Positions 1 through 8,545 of a DNA stretch of 64,000 nt are shown piece after piece. This DNA comes from Mycobacterium sp. URHB0044 (GTDB taxonomy: Bacteria; Actinomycetota; Actinomycetes; Mycobacteriales; Mycobacteriaceae), in contig NZ_JIAW01000006.1 of assembly GCF_000620625.1 (NCBI RefSeq), positions 186,001-250,000 on the forward strand, written 5' to 3'. Both the position numbers and the translations under genes were made by a program. Each line of letters opens with the position of its first letter. Position 1 is the first letter of the stretch. The notes beneath the pieces are model-generated. The model had not been told where the DNA came from, did not search any database, and saw only the letters and a list, made by a program, of their open reading frames with translations.

Positions 1-621
1 GGCGGCGATGATGTCGCCCTTTTGATCGTTGAGGTACCCGACGTAGGTGTCGAGTTGTCCGATGAGGCTGCGCAAGTCGTCGGCGCGGCCGGCGAACGCC
101 GTACTGAAGGCTTCGGTGATGTCCTGGATCTGGCCCACTCCCCCACCGTTGAGGACGAGGGAGATCGCCGCCAGCGTCTGTTCGGTGCTCGGGAAGACTC
201 CCGCGTTGGACAGCGGAATCAGTGATCCGTCGTGCAATTTGCCTTCCGGAGGGGCATCCGTCGGGGGTGCGAGTTCGACGTGCAGGGAACCGAACAGGCT
301 GGTCTGTCCAAGTTTTACCGTCGCGTTGGCCGGCAGGTCGACGTCACCGTCGAGCGACATGGTCAGCAGCGCGTGCCACCCCTGCATGTCGACCTTCGTC
401 ACGTTGCCAATGGTGACGTCACCCACGCGGACGCGCGAATTGGGTTGCAAGTTGGTGACATTGGGCAACTCGGCCTGGACGGTGAACGAGCCCGGACCGC
501 CACCCGCGGTCCCCGGTAGCGGCAATGAGTTCAATCCGTGCCAGTCGCAGCCTGACGATCCCGCCAGTGCCATCGTGATGGCGATACCAGCGACTGTCCT
601 GCCTAGTAGCTGAATCCTCAC
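1..621 (-). CDS. mceE: MceE-type lipoprotein of an mce operon (3' end outside window)
   Basis: Lipoprotein component of an Mce substrate-import complex, expected to be anchored on the outer face of the plasma membrane. The 207 visible residues begin MRIQLLGRTVAGIAITMALAGSS and then GC, a signal peptide with a lipobox-like cysteine near residue 25. They continue into a typical MCE domain (FTVQAELPNVTNLQPNSRV, then a VGDVTIGNVTKV stretch). The start is a GTG at 621 whose first four bases form a GTGA overlap with the mceD stop, so the two genes are translationally coupled. The gene is cut by the window edge, so the C-terminus and any mceF are not visible. Family and operon position are clear; which numbered mce locus this corresponds to is not. 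Confidence 0.88.
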   Translation of the reverse strand, partial: MRIQLLGRTVAGIAITMALAGSSGCDWHGLNSLPLPGTAGGGPGSFTVQAELPNVTNLQPNSRVRVGDVTIGNVTKVDMQGWHALLTMSLDGDVDLPANATVKLGQTSLFGSLHVELAPPTDAPPEGKLHDGSLIPLSNAGVFPSTEQTLAAISLVLNGGGVGQIQDITEAFSTAFAGRADDLRSLIGQLDTYVGYLNDQKGDIIAA

Positions 622-1943
622 TGGCCACCTCCGGACGGCACCATCAACCCGGTCAAGCCGGCGGACGGATCCGTCGGCGCGGATTGCGTAGGTGCCTCCG
701 CGGCCAGCGGCGCATCGGTTGGTGTTTGTGCCTCGGCCACCGGAGGGGTCGCGGGGTTCGGCGGTTGCGGCGGAACGTAGTCCGGGCGCATCCAGTCCTC
801 GCTGTAGGTGAGTTCGTTCGGCCGCGCGTTGGGCCCGACGATCGGGTTGAGCCCAAGCGGCAAGAAGTTGTACTGACGATTCTTCACGATCGGTGCGAGA
901 TACTGCGCGCACAACTTGGCCGACTGTTCACCACCCAGCCTCGAAGCCGCCTGAATTGCCCCGCACAGGAACGTGATCGGGTTCTGGAAGTTGTTGACCG
1001 ACAACGCGCCCGTCAGCGTGCCTTGGGCGGGTTGATAGATGTTGAGGAAGTTCTGCAGCGTGTTCGGCGCGACGTGCAGCGCGTCCTTGATGACGGGGAT
1101 GCTGTCGTGCAGTGCCTGCGATACCGAGCTGAGTTTGTCCGCCGTGATGCCCAGGGATTCGCGGTTGTCGTTGACGAAGCCGGACAGTTCACCGGCCAGA
1201 GCACCCAGGTCGTGCACGGCGTTGCCGACCTCGTTGGGGTCGTTGGCGACCAGGTTGGTGACGGTGGCGAGGTTCTGGTTCAGCTCGGCGAGCAGATCGC
1301 TGGAGCCTTGCAGGGCCGACACCAGCAGGGACAGGTTCTTCAGCGTGGTGAACAGGTCGTCGCTATGATCGCCGAGAGCTGAGATCGCTTGGGAGAGTTT
1401 GATGATGGTGTCACGAATGGTGGGGCCTTGGCCGCGCAGGTTGTCGGCGGTGGTGTTGACTAGCGCGCCCAGCGGGCTGACGCCACCCGGCCGGGTCGGC
1501 TGCAGGGCCTCGTTGAGTTTCTGCAGCTGTTGACGGAAGTCGTCGAACTCCACGGGCACTGCGGTGCGGTCGCGACCGATCACGGTGTGGTCGGCCATGA
1601 CCGGTCCCGTGGTGTAGGCGGGGGTGAGCTGAATGGCACGTGAGGTGACCAGCGACGGTGACAGGATCACCGCCTTGGCGTCGGCGGGCACCTGGTATTG
1701 GTCGTCGAGCCAGAAGCTGATCTTGACCTGCTCCGGCTGCGGTTCGATCTTGTCGATCTCACCGACCGGCACGCCGACGATGCGCACCTCGTCACCGACG
1801 AAGATTCCGTTGCTGTTGTCGAAGTAGGCGACCAGATGGGTGCGGCCGGCGGTGCCGTAATCCCCTAGTGCCACGACTATTCCGGCAACCAATGCCACGA
1901 CCAGTACGGCGGCCAACCCGATTCGGCCGTTGCGTGTTCTCAT
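618..1943 (-). CDS. mceD: MceD-type Mce family protein
   Basis: Subunit of the Mce lipid-import apparatus. The 441 residues show an N-terminal membrane anchor (about residues 9-27, AAVLVVALVAGIVVAL), an MCE domain (about 35-110, with GDEVRIVGVPVGEIDKI), a long helical region rich in Leu/Asn/Asp repeats, and a Pro/Ala/Thr-rich tail from about residue 390. The start ATG (1943) overlaps the mceC stop by four bases (ATGA). It is the penultimate visible gene of the operon. Assignment as the fourth Mce protein rests on order (two yrbE genes, then mceA-D, then a lipoprotein mceE). Confidence 0.93.
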   Translation of the reverse strand: MRTRNGRIGLAAVLVVALVAGIVVALGDYGTAGRTHLVAYFDNSNGIFVGDEVRIVGVPVGEIDKIEPQPEQVKISFWLDDQYQVPADAKAVILSPSLVTSRAIQLTPAYTTGPVMADHTVIGRDRTAVPVEFDDFRQQLQKLNEALQPTRPGGVSPLGALVNTTADNLRGQGPTIRDTIIKLSQAISALGDHSDDLFTTLKNLSLLVSALQGSSDLLAELNQNLATVTNLVANDPNEVGNAVHDLGALAGELSGFVNDNRESLGITADKLSSVSQALHDSIPVIKDALHVAPNTLQNFLNIYQPAQGTLTGALSVNNFQNPITFLCGAIQAASRLGGEQSAKLCAQYLAPIVKNRQYNFLPLGLNPIVGPNARPNELTYSEDWMRPDYVPPQPPNPATPPVAEAQTPTDAPLAAEAPTQSAPTDPSAGLTGLMVPSGGGQ

Positions 1944-3304
1944 TGGCCTCCCTCCGAAGGCATCGGAGCCGGCTCACCTGGCGCCGGTTCGAACACCGCG
2001 CTCGGTGTCGGCGCGGGAGGCACGACGGCGGGCGGGCCGGGCGGCGGTCCTCCCGGTGGCGGCGCGGGCGGCGGCTCGCGGTAGGGGTAGCAGCCGGTGG
2101 GACCGGGCAGCGGCAAACCTGGTGGGCCGCACCCAGGGTCGCCTGGGTTGCCGGTGATCGCGTCGGGCAGGGTCAGCCGCGGGTCGCCGGCCTCTCCGGT
2201 CCGCGGGTACGGCACGGGCAGAGGCGGAGTGCCTGGCTGCCCGACCTGTGGGTCGACGCGCTGCGATGGCAGCAGGGTGTTGGGATCCAGACCGAGGTCG
2301 GAGAACGCTGCGTCGACGAATGGTTGCACGAACTGGCCGGGCAGCAGGTTGGAGAGGTAGGCCTTGAAGAACGGGCCCGAGCCCACCGACTCGCCAAGCG
2401 AGGTCGCATAGTCGCGCAGGCCCGCGAGCGCTTCCTGCACCATGACCTTGCGGTTGTCGACGATGGTGAGCACACCGTTGAGCCGGTCCAGCGCGGGTTT
2501 CAGCGTGGTCCGGTTGTCGGCGATCAGCCCGCTCATTTGCCGGCTGAGCGCCGAGAAGTTGTTGGAGAGCTGATCCAGTGCGCTGCTTTGACTTTCCAGC
2601 TGAACCAACAACGCGTTGGTGTTGGCGACCAGGCTGACGATCTCGTCGCTGCGTTGGGCCAGGATGCCGGTGGCCTTGTTGGCGTTGCCGAGCAGCGAGC
2701 GCAGTTGTGCGTCGCGTTCGTCGAGGGTCTGGGAGAACCGCGCGACTCCGTCCAACGCTGACCGTAGTTGGGGCGGGGTGTCGGCGAAGGTCTGCGACAG
2801 CACGGTCAGCGAGCTGGACAGCTGGTCGGTGTTCAGGCCGCTGATGGTCGCCGAGAGATCGCCGATGGCGTCGGGAAGCTGATAGGGCGAGGTGGTGCGT
2901 TCCAGCGAGATGGTGCCGCTCTGTGAGCCGTCGCCGCGCGGTGTCACCTCCAAAACCTTGGAGCCCAGCAGCGCCTTGGTCTTGATGGCGGCCTCGGAAC
3001 GATCGCCGACGCGGATGTCGTCGTCGATGTCGAAGGTGACCAGGGCGTGCGAATCCTTGAGACTGATGGCTTTGACTTCGCCGACCTTGAAACCCGCCAC
3101 CTGCACTGCCGCACCGGTCTTCAGGCCACCCGCGTCGGCGAAGTACGCCGTGTAGGTGTGTCCCCGGGTGAAGGACATCAGGTCCCTGAACTGGAGTGCG
3201 CCGATCACCAGCGCGGCGAGCACTACCGCACCGATGACGCCGAGCACGACGGGGTTGCGTTCGGCGAAGGGTTTCATCGGTTGGCGCTTCTGGAAGGGTT
3301 TCAT
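1940..3304 (-). CDS. mceC: MceC-type Mce family protein
   Basis: Third Mce subunit of the importer. A membrane helix follows the basic start (VVLGVIGAVVLAALVIGAL), then an MCE domain (YTAYFADAGGLKTGAAVQVAG, GFKVGEVKAI), a long helical domain, and a strongly Pro/Gly-rich tail (PPPAPPPGGPPPGPP). I place the start at the ATG at 3304, which makes an ATGA overlap with the mceB stop at 3301; an in-frame ATG at 3316 would add four residues. This gives 454 residues. The end overlaps the mceD start by four bases. Confidence 0.92.
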   Translation of the reverse strand: MKPFQKRQPMKPFAERNPVVLGVIGAVVLAALVIGALQFRDLMSFTRGHTYTAYFADAGGLKTGAAVQVAGFKVGEVKAISLKDSHALVTFDIDDDIRVGDRSEAAIKTKALLGSKVLEVTPRGDGSQSGTISLERTTSPYQLPDAIGDLSATISGLNTDQLSSSLTVLSQTFADTPPQLRSALDGVARFSQTLDERDAQLRSLLGNANKATGILAQRSDEIVSLVANTNALLVQLESQSSALDQLSNNFSALSRQMSGLIADNRTTLKPALDRLNGVLTIVDNRKVMVQEALAGLRDYATSLGESVGSGPFFKAYLSNLLPGQFVQPFVDAAFSDLGLDPNTLLPSQRVDPQVGQPGTPPLPVPYPRTGEAGDPRLTLPDAITGNPGDPGCGPPGLPLPGPTGCYPYREPPPAPPPGGPPPGPPAVVPPAPTPSAVFEPAPGEPAPMPSEGGQ

Positions 3305-4329
3305 CGCGGCGTGCACCTACCCGAATCCTGGCCGGCCAGTTTGACGTACACCGGCTGTCCGCCCTTTCCGTTCATCTTCAGCACGAGGTCACAGAGGTAG
3401 AAGCTGAAGTAGTCACCGGTCAGGGCCTGGCGGCCGACAATCTTGTAGGCGTCGGGCAGGGTGTTGAGGAAGTCGTCGAAGAAGTCCTTGTCGTTGAGCA
3501 CCTGGGTGGCGACCCGGTCGGTCTGGGTCACCGTGTCCTTCAGCGGCGGGCGCGCTTGGGCGAGCAGGTCGGCGATTGACCCTGCTACCGCGTTGGCGTA
3601 GGCCAGCCCGTTGCTGAGATCTCGTTTGCGAGCGGCCAGCCCGGATATCAGCGACGACAGCGAGTCGACTGCCTTGGCGAATTGGTCGCCTTGGTCGGCC
3701 AGTGAACCGAGCACGGTGTTCAGGTTGACCACGACCTGTCCGATCAACTGATCACGATCGGCCAGCGTGCTCGTCAGCGCCGCAGTCTGGGTGAGGAACG
3801 ATCCAATCGAGGCACCTTGGCCTTGGAACGCCGAGATCAGTTCTCCGGAAAGGGCATTGACCTGATCGGGGTCCAACGCACGGAACAGTGGCCGGAAGCC
3901 GCCGATCAGTGCGTCGAGGTCGAGAGCGGGAGCGGTGTGGTCCAAGCCGATGGTCGCACCGGGATTGAGCCTCCGCGTTCCACCGGTGCCCTCCATCAAC
4001 TCGAGGTACCGTCCGCCGATCAGATTGTCGTAGCGGATCGCCGCGCGACTGCCCTCGGTCAAGATGACGGCGTCGTTGGCGCTGAACTGGACGGAGGCGG
4101 TGTTGTCGTCATTGACCGAGATGTGGGTGACCTTGCCGACCTCGACGCCGGCCACGCGCACGAAGTTTCCTCCCGTCAGCCCACTGACGTTGTTGAAGAC
4201 GGCCGTGTAGGTCTTGCCCTCTTGGAACCGGAACTGCGCGTAGATCGCCAGCAGGGCAAAGGTTCCCAGGAGACACACCACGACGAAGACGACGAGCCGC
4301 GCAACGGCGCCGGACAAGTTGTCCTTCAC
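3301..4329 (-). CDS. mceB: MceB-type Mce family protein
   Basis: Second Mce subunit. The 342 residues begin MKDNLSGAVARLVVFVVVCL, a membrane anchor, followed by an MCE domain (YTAVFNNVSGLTGGNFVRVAG, GVEVGKVTHI). It has no proline-rich tail, which is usual for MceB. The reading frame is open further upstream to 4563, but that stretch is arginine-rich and overlaps the end of mceA. The GTG at 4329 has a strong AAGGAGGG ribosome site about seven bases upstream and matches the family's N-terminus, so I chose it. A 43-bp gap separates it from mceA. Confidence 0.92.
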   Translation of the reverse strand: MKDNLSGAVARLVVFVVVCLLGTFALLAIYAQFRFQEGKTYTAVFNNVSGLTGGNFVRVAGVEVGKVTHISVNDDNTASVQFSANDAVILTEGSRAAIRYDNLIGGRYLELMEGTGGTRRLNPGATIGLDHTAPALDLDALIGGFRPLFRALDPDQVNALSGELISAFQGQGASIGSFLTQTAALTSTLADRDQLIGQVVVNLNTVLGSLADQGDQFAKAVDSLSSLISGLAARKRDLSNGLAYANAVAGSIADLLAQARPPLKDTVTQTDRVATQVLNDKDFFDDFLNTLPDAYKIVGRQALTGDYFSFYLCDLVLKMNGKGGQPVYVKLAGQDSGRCTPR

Positions 4330-4372
4330 GGCGTCCCTCCTTGGCCTGAGTTGACGGGAAAACGGGGCGTGT

Positions 4373-5842
4373 TCACGGCGATGGTGCCGCCGGTACCGGC
4401 AGCGGTGTCGCCGGCGGGTTGGGTTGCATTTCGGCCGGGTGGGGCACCACGAACGGCTCCGATCCAGGAGGCGGCGGACCGGGATCGGGCGGCGACATGG
4501 GCGCCGGCGCCGGCGGTTCGCCTGGGTAGAGCGGCGTGCCGTCCGGGGCGTACATCGGTGCACCGTATGGCGGAGCGCCCGGGTACGGAATCGGGCCGGG
4601 TGCAGCGCCTCGGTCTTGGCCCCGCAGCGTTGGGGGCTTAGGAATCCCTCGGGTGACCGGGAACAGATCGGTGTAGAACGGGCGCCCGATTCCGGGGTTG
4701 GGTCGGATGTCGACCCCGGTGCCCCATCCGGTGTTGGTGACCAGATCGCGGACCGGGAAGTTCTTCGCCACGTCGGGTAGCGAACCGCAGCCGGGCTTCC
4801 CGCCCGGACCTCCCTTGGCGCCGACGATGGGGAGGTTGTCGGGGTAGCGATACTGATCGTCGCCGAATAGCAGTGCCGCGTCGACGATCAACGACTTGCT
4901 ATTGTCTCCGCCGGTGATGCCGTAGTAACCGGTGTCGAGCAGCGTCTTCGCGCCCACCAGCAGGCAGGTGTATTCCGGGTTGTACTTCGCCAGCAAGGCC
5001 GTGGTCGACTGCAGGTCGTTGATGCTCCGAATGAAGTTGTCCCGGTTGGGTGCGAGCAGGTTTACGCCGCTGTTGGCGAAGCCGATGACGTTGAGCAGCA
5101 AGGAATCCAGTTGTTTCGCCTGCCGGGTGACGGTGGTGCTCGTGGTGCTGGCCGCGTCCAGGGTGGTCAGGATGTCCTGCGCCGCCGCGCTGTAGGTGTC
5201 GGCGAAGCCCTTGAGCGAGCGCCAGTCGGCGCGGATGGTCTCGGAACGCGGATTCAACTCGAGCAGAACTTGATTGAGTCCTGTGGTGGCCTCGCCGATC
5301 CGCTCCCCCTGGCCCCGCACGCCCTGCGCCAGGGCGGAGAGGATGGCGTTGAGCTTCGCGGGGTCGACCTGGTTCAGCAGGCCCACCAGGTTCTCGAACA
5401 CCGTGTTGACCTCGGTGCTGACGTTCTCGGATTGCAGCACCGCGCCGGCCGCGAGCCGCTTCGGGCTGGGGTCGGTCGGATAGATCAACTCCACGTATTT
5501 CGCACCGAAGATGGTCGTCGCCCGGACGCGTGCCGCCACGTTGGCCGGAATGAACTTGAGCTGATCGGGAAACAGGTTGAGCCTCAGACTGACTGGCGTC
5601 GTACCGCCGGTGATCGTCTCGACCTCGCCTACCTGCACGCCCCGCAGCTTGACCTTGGCGCCGACGTCCATGACCAGTCCGCTCCGGTCGGACACCAGAG
5701 TCACCGGGACGAAGGAGGTGAAGGTCTGTCGGAAAGCGCCCATGGTCGCGTAGACGAACACGACGATCACGGCGAACAGTGCCAGCGCCGACCATAGCCG
5801 GGTAGCGCGGGTTTCGCCCCACCCCGTCGCCGCCATGCTCAA
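4373..5842 (-). CDS. mceA: MceA-type Mce family protein
   Basis: First Mce subunit of the operon, 489 residues. A membrane helix lies near residues 17-35 (ALALFAVIVVFVYATMGAF). It is followed by an MCE domain (VPVTLVSDRSGLVMDVGAKV, KLRGVQVGEVETI), a helical region, and a Pro-rich tail (PPAPAPMSPPDPGPPPPG). The start is either TTG at 5842, which makes a TTGA overlap with the yrbEB stop, or ATG at 5836 two codons in; coupling favours TTG. It follows the two permease genes directly, which defines it as MceA. Confidence 0.92.
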   Translation of the reverse strand: MSMAATGWGETRATRLWSALALFAVIVVFVYATMGAFRQTFTSFVPVTLVSDRSGLVMDVGAKVKLRGVQVGEVETITGGTTPVSLRLNLFPDQLKFIPANVAARVRATTIFGAKYVELIYPTDPSPKRLAAGAVLQSENVSTEVNTVFENLVGLLNQVDPAKLNAILSALAQGVRGQGERIGEATTGLNQVLLELNPRSETIRADWRSLKGFADTYSAAAQDILTTLDAASTTSTTVTRQAKQLDSLLLNVIGFANSGVNLLAPNRDNFIRSINDLQSTTALLAKYNPEYTCLLVGAKTLLDTGYYGITGGDNSKSLIVDAALLFGDDQYRYPDNLPIVGAKGGPGGKPGCGSLPDVAKNFPVRDLVTNTGWGTGVDIRPNPGIGRPFYTDLFPVTRGIPKPPTLRGQDRGAAPGPIPYPGAPPYGAPMYAPDGTPLYPGEPPAPAPMSPPDPGPPPPGSEPFVVPHPAEMQPNPPATPLPVPAAPSP

Positions 5843-6696
5843 CCCGCCAAGTTGAAGTGGCCGGTCTGACCGTAAATGGCCAGGGAGACGAACAGTACGA
5901 CGACTGACGCGGTGATCATCGAGGTGCGTACGGCGCGTCCCACGGCCTCGCCGACGCCGGCCGGTCCGCCGAATGCGGTGTAGCCGTAGTAGGTGTGCAC
6001 CAGCATGATCACCACCGCCATCACGAGCGCTAGCACGAAGGACGACAGCAGATCCGTCGTGGACAGGAACGTGTAGAAGTAGTGGTCGTACACACCGGTC
6101 GACTGTCCGTAGTACACGGTGGTGCCGAAGCGAGCGGCGAAGAACGCCGTCATCACCGCCACGCAGTAGACCGGGATGACGACCACGACGCCCGCGGCCA
6201 CCCGAGTGGACGCCAGATAGGCCACCGAGCGGATACCCATCACTTCCAGCGCGTCGATCTCCTCGCTGATTCGCATCGCACCGATCTGCGCCGTCGCACC
6301 AGCGCCGATGGTCGCGGCCATGGCGATTCCGGCGGTGAGCGGCGCGATGAGGCGCACGTTGAAGAACGCGGAGGCGAAACCGATCAGCGCCTCCACGCCC
6401 ACCTGGGAGAACTGGTTGTACCCCTGCACCGCGACCAGCGCGCCGGTTGACAGTGTCAGGAATCCCACGATGGCGGTGGTGCCACCGATCATCACGAGCG
6501 CGCCCGTGCCCAGGCTCATTTGGGCTACCAGCCGGATCAGCTCCGCGGTGTAGCGGGTTACCGCATCACCGATCGACATCACGGTCTTGGCGTAGAACAC
6601 CGCCTGCCCGCCAATCCGATCGACACCGTCGGCAACACCTCGAGCCGCTCGAGTGACACGTGGAAGCCGCAGCGCCACAAGCGTTGCCGCACTCAT
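5839..6696 (-). CDS. yrbEB: YrbEB-type (MlaE family) permease of the mce operon
   Basis: Integral membrane permease subunit that pairs with YrbEA to form the inner-membrane channel of the Mce importer. The 285 residues begin MSAATLVALRLPRVTRAARG and contain several hydrophobic segments. The MlaE-family signature EEIDALEVMGIRSVAYLAST is visible. The open frame extends upstream to 7131, but that part is an Arg/Asp-rich shadow of yrbEA. The ATG at 6696 forms an ATGA overlap with the yrbEA stop and gives the expected length. Confidence 0.93.
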   Translation of the reverse strand: MSAATLVALRLPRVTRAARGVADGVDRIGGQAVFYAKTVMSIGDAVTRYTAELIRLVAQMSLGTGALVMIGGTTAIVGFLTLSTGALVAVQGYNQFSQVGVEALIGFASAFFNVRLIAPLTAGIAMAATIGAGATAQIGAMRISEEIDALEVMGIRSVAYLASTRVAAGVVVVIPVYCVAVMTAFFAARFGTTVYYGQSTGVYDHYFYTFLSTTDLLSSFVLALVMAVVIMLVHTYYGYTAFGGPAGVGEAVGRAVRTSMITASVVVLFVSLAIYGQTGHFNLAG

Positions 6697-7460
6697 GGCG
6701 TCACCTGGAAGCCCACCGCGGTGACGATCACGTTGATCACGAACAAGGCGACGAAGGAGAACACCACCGTCTCGTTGACTGCGTTGCCGACACCGGCGGG
6801 ACCGCCGCCCACCGACGTGCCCATGTAGCAGGCGATCAACCCGGCGGTCAGCCCGAATAGCGTCGCCTTGATCAAGGCGACGACGACGTCGGTCAGCCCG
6901 GTGATAAGCGTCATTCCCGCGACGAAGGCGCCCGGGGTGACGTGCTGGAAGTACACCGAGAAGAAGAAGCCTCCGGCCAACCCCACCAGGATCACGAGCG
7001 ACGACAGCAACAGCGCGACGGTCGTCGCCGCGAGCACGCGCGGCACCACGAGTGACTGAATCGGGTTGATCCCCATGACCCGAAGGGCGTCGAGTTCTTC
7101 GCGAATCGTGCGGGCGCCCAGATCGGCGCACATCGAGGTGGCCCCGGCGCCGGCAACCACCAGCACCGTCACGATGGGACCGGTCTGGTTGACGGTGCCC
7201 AGCGAGGCGCCGGTCCCCGAGAAGTCCGCCGCCCCGAACTCCACGAGCAGGATGTTGAAGGTGAACACGGTCAAGACGGTGAAGGGGACCGACAACATCA
7301 ACGTCGGCACCAACGACACCCGCGCCACGAACCAGGTCTGCAACAAGTACTCACGCCACGCGAACGGACGCCGGAACATGCACACGAAGGTGTCCAACGC
7401 CATGGCGAAGAAGCCACCGAGCCCCCGGAACGGCTTCGCGGCCAATCCGATCGACGTCAC
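6693..7460 (-). CDS. yrbEA: YrbEA-type (MlaE family) permease of the mce operon
   Basis: First permease subunit of the Mce importer, 255 residues, several membrane helices. The MlaE signature EELDALRVMGINPIQSLVVP and a C-terminal GVGNAVNETVVFSFVALFVI segment are typical. An in-frame stop lies immediately upstream, so the GTG at 7460 (VTSIGLAAKPFRGLGGFF) is forced as the start. That GTG overlaps the stop of a 10-codon leader by GTGA. This is the promoter-proximal structural gene of the operon; no fadD-type gene precedes it. Confidence 0.92.
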   Translation of the reverse strand: MTSIGLAAKPFRGLGGFFAMALDTFVCMFRRPFAWREYLLQTWFVARVSLVPTLMLSVPFTVLTVFTFNILLVEFGAADFSGTGASLGTVNQTGPIVTVLVVAGAGATSMCADLGARTIREELDALRVMGINPIQSLVVPRVLAATTVALLLSSLVILVGLAGGFFFSVYFQHVTPGAFVAGMTLITGLTDVVVALIKATLFGLTAGLIACYMGTSVGGGPAGVGNAVNETVVFSFVALFVINVIVTAVGFQVTP

Positions 7461-7489
7461 CTACCGGCCCCATCTGTGGTGCTAGTCAT
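7457..7489 (-). CDS. possible 10-codon leader ORF ahead of yrbEA
   Basis: An ATG at 7489, preceded by an AAGGAA purine stretch, opens the peptide MTSTTDGAGR. Its TGA stop overlaps the yrbEA GTG in the same GTGA arrangement used between the other genes of the operon. The yrbEA start has no ribosome site of its own except within this leader. I infer that the leader may load ribosomes for yrbEA; it could equally be a chance ORF or the remnant of a longer N-terminus. Confidence 0.4.
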   Translation of the reverse strand: MTSTTDGAGR

Positions 7490-7991
7490 CGGACGTTCCT
7501 TTTCCTTGGCGATGGCCTCGATCTGAAGCCTGCCGAGACGGTGACACTCGGGTGACACGGGACTTCTGCCACTTTGCCCCGCCGTTTCCGGATAGTGATG
7601 TCCAGATTCTGGACACTTCGCGTCCCTCTCAGGTCTTGACCTCACTGCGACCGCAGTCTGGTGATCCGGCTCACTGTTCGAATCGAAAGTAAACTAAAAA
7701 CTGGCCGAGAACGCAAGCATGACCGGCTGCGGTGGGGCCGCCGGTCGTAGCAGCCCTGGCAAACCGTCGACTGACGCCACCGTCAGTCGAGGCGCAAGCG
7801 ATCGGCGCTTCGCGCACCAACGCGAGCCGGATGTGAGGCTTCTCGAACACTTCTCGGCATCGGTGCGGATGACCGGCAGCGGCGCGGCGCCCGAAAGGGC
7901 ATGCCACCGATGGAACCGCACCGTTTCGGCGGGCGATGCTGGGGACCCGCCGAGGTCGCCCGCTGCGAAACCTTCTGATAGCCAGGGACTC
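7490..7991. other. non-coding stretch upstream of the mce operon
   Basis: About 500 bases without a convincing gene. The minus-strand open frames here are Arg/Pro/Ala-rich with no family features. The stretch must hold the mce operon promoter. At 7683-7698 there is a weak relative of the island's 16-bp operator (TCGAAAGTAAACTAAA), in an AT-rich patch. Confidence 0.55.
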
Positions 7992-8168
7992 TCATGGTCC
8001 GGTAACGTCCACATCACCAGAGCCGCGGAACGCCGGGTCCGAAACGGGAACTATCTGCGCGACCATCCGACCGCGGCGGACCACGTCGAACGATTCGCCT
8101 GCCACCACCCGGTCGAAGTAGTACGCAGCGCTATTGCGGAGCTGCCCTAGACCGATTCGCTGACTCAT
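7992..8168 (-). CDS. orphan Phd/YefM-type antitoxin-like protein
   Basis: Small DNA-binding protein of the type II antitoxin fold. The 58 residues begin MSQRIGLGQLRNSAAYYFDR and continue VVAGESFDVVRRGRMVAQIV, which matches the Phd/YefM pattern: a short beta-strand, a helix with regular spacing, then an RRGR-x-VA-x-IVP strand. I chose the ATG at 8168; a TTG 14 codons upstream (8210) would give 72 residues. The usual toxin partner (a PIN-domain VapC or RelE-like protein) should follow directly downstream. I see none in any minus-strand frame down to 7671, so this is either a solitary antitoxin or the remnant of a module. Confidence 0.65.
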   Translation of the reverse strand: MSQRIGLGQLRNSAAYYFDRVVAGESFDVVRRGRMVAQIVPVSDPAFRGSGDVDVTGP

Positions 8169-8545
8169 CCGTTCGCCTTGTTCACCAGAGTCCCCCTTCT
8201 GCCGCGTCAAACCCGTTCAGCGCTCACCCAGCCATGTCGCCAGCCATCGAGCGCACTCGCCTGGCTCTGTCGGCGAATAATTTAACATCAGCTAAAATAA
8301 GTGAGGGTCAAACGGAAGAACAGGTGCATACTCCCCCGCCGCGGATGTTCGACTCTCGGTCATGCCGCTGATTGTGGCGACTCGACGTTGCGGGCAGAAC
8401 CCCGCAAACCGGGGGTCTTCGAGCCCCCCGCGAATGGACGGCTGGCGCGAGGTGGATCCGCAGCCGTTCACGAGCACTCACCAATGAGGAACAGCCGTGG
8501 GAGTGCCTGCCAGCCGTCTGGCCCCCCGCTGGGTAACATCGCCAT
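8169..8545. promoter_or_regulatory. intergenic region with operator, ahead of the first TetR gene
   Basis: No gene is supported here. One full operator copy sits at 8281-8296 in an AT-rich patch, about 250 bases upstream of the TetR ATG. That is far from the start compared with the other copies, which suggests a long leader, a transcript in the other direction, or an unrecognised small gene. Confidence 0.5.
8281..8296. promoter_or_regulatory. operator copy 1 (TYTAWYnnnnRTTARA family)
   Basis: TTTAACATCAGCTAAA. Outer TTTA and TAAA half-sites with the same 8-bp spacing as the other eleven copies. It lies between the antitoxin-like gene and the first TetR gene. Confidence 0.6.

Noticed and set aside
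5839..7131. Long form of yrbEB starting at 7131
   Set aside because: The extra residues are a shadow of yrbEA; the ATG at 6696 overlaps the yrbEA stop and fits the family length.
7671..8017. Possible VapC-type toxin next to the antitoxin-like gene
   Set aside because: None of the three minus-strand frames shows the PIN-domain acidic residues or a hydrophobic start; compositions look non-coding.
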